Positions 4,669 to 5,387 of a stretch of DNA of 5,387 nt are shown here, piece by piece. Positions within the stretch are counted from its first letter, which is position 1, and every line of letters starts with the position of its first letter. The notes under the pieces are model-generated. The model was not told the origin of the DNA, did no database searches, and worked only from the letters and a program-made list of their open reading frames with translations. This stretch comes from Actinomycetes bacterium (lineage in GTDB: Bacteria; Actinomycetota; Acidimicrobiia; Acidimicrobiales; Microtrichaceae), in the NCBI GenBank assembly GCA_023423215.1, contig JAFAFZ010000345.1, positions 1 to 5,387 of the forward strand, in the 5' to 3' direction. The translations under genes were made by a program, and so were the position numbers.

Positions 4669-5387
4669 GTGGACCTTCGCACGATCCTCGACCTGGCCGA
4701 CCACGGTCCCGACACCTTCGTCGGCATCGGTCCCCACTACCCCTGGGGCGGTCTCTACGGCGGGCAGATCGTCGCGCAGGCGCTGAGCGCGGCGACGCGC
4801 ACCGTCGAGGACGAGGAGCTGCACGTGCACTCGCTGCGTGCGTACTTCATTCGTCGCGGCGACCACAACGAGCCGGTGCGCTACGAGGTCGACCGCATCC
4901 GCAACGGCCGCTCCTTCGCGACCCGCCGCGTCGTGGCCCGCCAGCCGGTCGGCGCGATCCTCAACCTCGAGGCGAGCTTCCAGCGGCTCGAGGAGTCGGC
5001 GGACGTCGAGACCGTGTCGATCCCGCCGGACGTGCCGCTGCCCGAGCAGCTCGAGCAGGACTCGTGGAGCCCGGTGTTCGAGCGTGCGTTCGTGCCCTCG
5101 GACGCGATCACGGCGACCGGCCGCGACGGCTCCGGTCGTGCGGCGGCGTGGCTGCGGGTCTCCCAGGAGCTGCCCGACACCGGCCCGCTGCACGCGGGCG
5201 GACTCGCCTACCTGTCCGACGACCTGCCGACCGACGCCGTCGTGCGTGCGCACCCGGTGCGCCGCGAGCCCGACGAGGTGCTGCACAAGGTGCTGTTCAC
5301 CGCGAGCCTGGACCACACCATCTGGTTCCACCGTCCCTTCCGCGCGGACCGCTGGCAGCTGCACGACTTCACCTGCCACACCTTCGT
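4669..5387 (+). CDS. tesB: Acyl-CoA thioesterase II, TesB family (3' end beyond the window)
   Basis: 239 complete codons are visible from GTG 4669 and the frame runs off the window; full-length E. coli TesB has 286 residues. These double-hotdog enzymes hydrolyse acyl-CoA to free fatty acid and CoA in the cytoplasm. The first hotdog domain carries GGLYGGQIVAQAL (about 25-37), matching the family's 'G(G/R)xFGGQ(V/L)xxQAL', and the typical 'LRAYFIRRGDHNEPVRYEVDRIRNGRSFATRRV' region near residues 53-85. The second carries SLDHTIWFHRPFRADRW (213-229), where Asp215 corresponds to the catalytic Asp of TesB, followed by a Thr-containing segment (HDFTCHTF, 232-239). The catalytic Gln near the C-terminus lies outside the window. 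GGAG 5 nt upstream supports the GTG start. A fatty-acid beta-oxidation or acyl-CoA salvage role is inferred from family only. Confidence 0.88.
   Translation, partial: MDLRTILDLADHGPDTFVGIGPHYPWGGLYGGQIVAQALSAATRTVEDEELHVHSLRAYFIRRGDHNEPVRYEVDRIRNGRSFATRRVVARQPVGAILNLEASFQRLEESADVETVSIPPDVPLPEQLEQDSWSPVFERAFVPSDAITATGRDGSGRAAAWLRVSQELPDTGPLHAGGLAYLSDDLPTDAVVRAHPVRREPDEVLHKVLFTASLDHTIWFHRPFRADRWQLHDFTCHTF

Noticed and set aside
3232..5379. A 715-codon open frame on the minus strand
   Set aside because: It lies antisense to the aminotransferase and thioesterase, both of which carry full catalytic motifs. Its translation is Arg/Gln/His/Val-rich with no recognisable domain, the usual shadow frame of GC-rich genes.
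1..5387. Search for CRISPR arrays, tRNA, rRNA, insertion sequences, toxin-antitoxin or defence genes
   Set aside because: No regularly spaced repeats, cloverleaf-like segments, transposase motifs or terminal inverted repeats were found. All long frames with family motifs are housekeeping-type genes.

Overview
The window is GC-rich DNA from what is most likely an actinobacterium. The evidence is strong G/C bias at third codon positions, a WhiG/FliA-type sigma factor with the signature DWAPRSVR, a HisN-like phosphatase of actinobacterial type, and at least two genes that look leaderless. No species can be named from sequence alone. It reads as ordinary chromosome: no mobile element, CRISPR array, tRNA, rRNA or phage gene was seen.

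Layout: (1) 1-224, the 3' end of a plus-strand gene, only tentatively saccharopine-dehydrogenase-like. (2) 225-483, a 259-bp intergenic region unusually rich in signals: a pair of 12-bp palindromes that can fold together, three copies of AGAAATCG, a sigma-28-like -10 box and a BldD-like inverted repeat. (3) 484-1452, a WhiG/FliA-family sigma factor. (4) 1502-2299, an ABC transporter ATPase of the zinc/manganese type with a His-rich C-terminus, preceded by a Fur/Zur-like operator that runs into its start codon. No permease or binding protein is beside it. (5) 2300-2345, a structured gap between convergent genes. (6) 2346-3122, minus strand, an inositol-monophosphatase-family enzyme, probably histidinol-phosphatase. 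(7) 3123-3198, a divergent promoter region. (8) 3199-4542, a class III PLP-dependent aminotransferase. (9) 4543-4668, a gap with overlapping hairpins. (10) 4669 to the window end, an acyl-CoA thioesterase II (TesB family), cut off by the window edge.

The genes do not form an obvious pathway: regulation (sigma factor), metal uptake (ATPase), histidine biosynthesis (phosphatase), amine/amino-acid metabolism (aminotransferase) and acyl-CoA hydrolysis (thioesterase). Each appears to be its own transcription unit.

The points most worth a second look are regulatory. The sigma-factor upstream region looks like a miniature of the Streptomyces whiG control region (sigma-28-type box plus BldD-like box). 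The ABC ATPase and the phosphatase share an identical 8-mer, GCGAGACT, exactly 7 nt before their ATG codons. I found no convincing previously undescribed multi-gene system.
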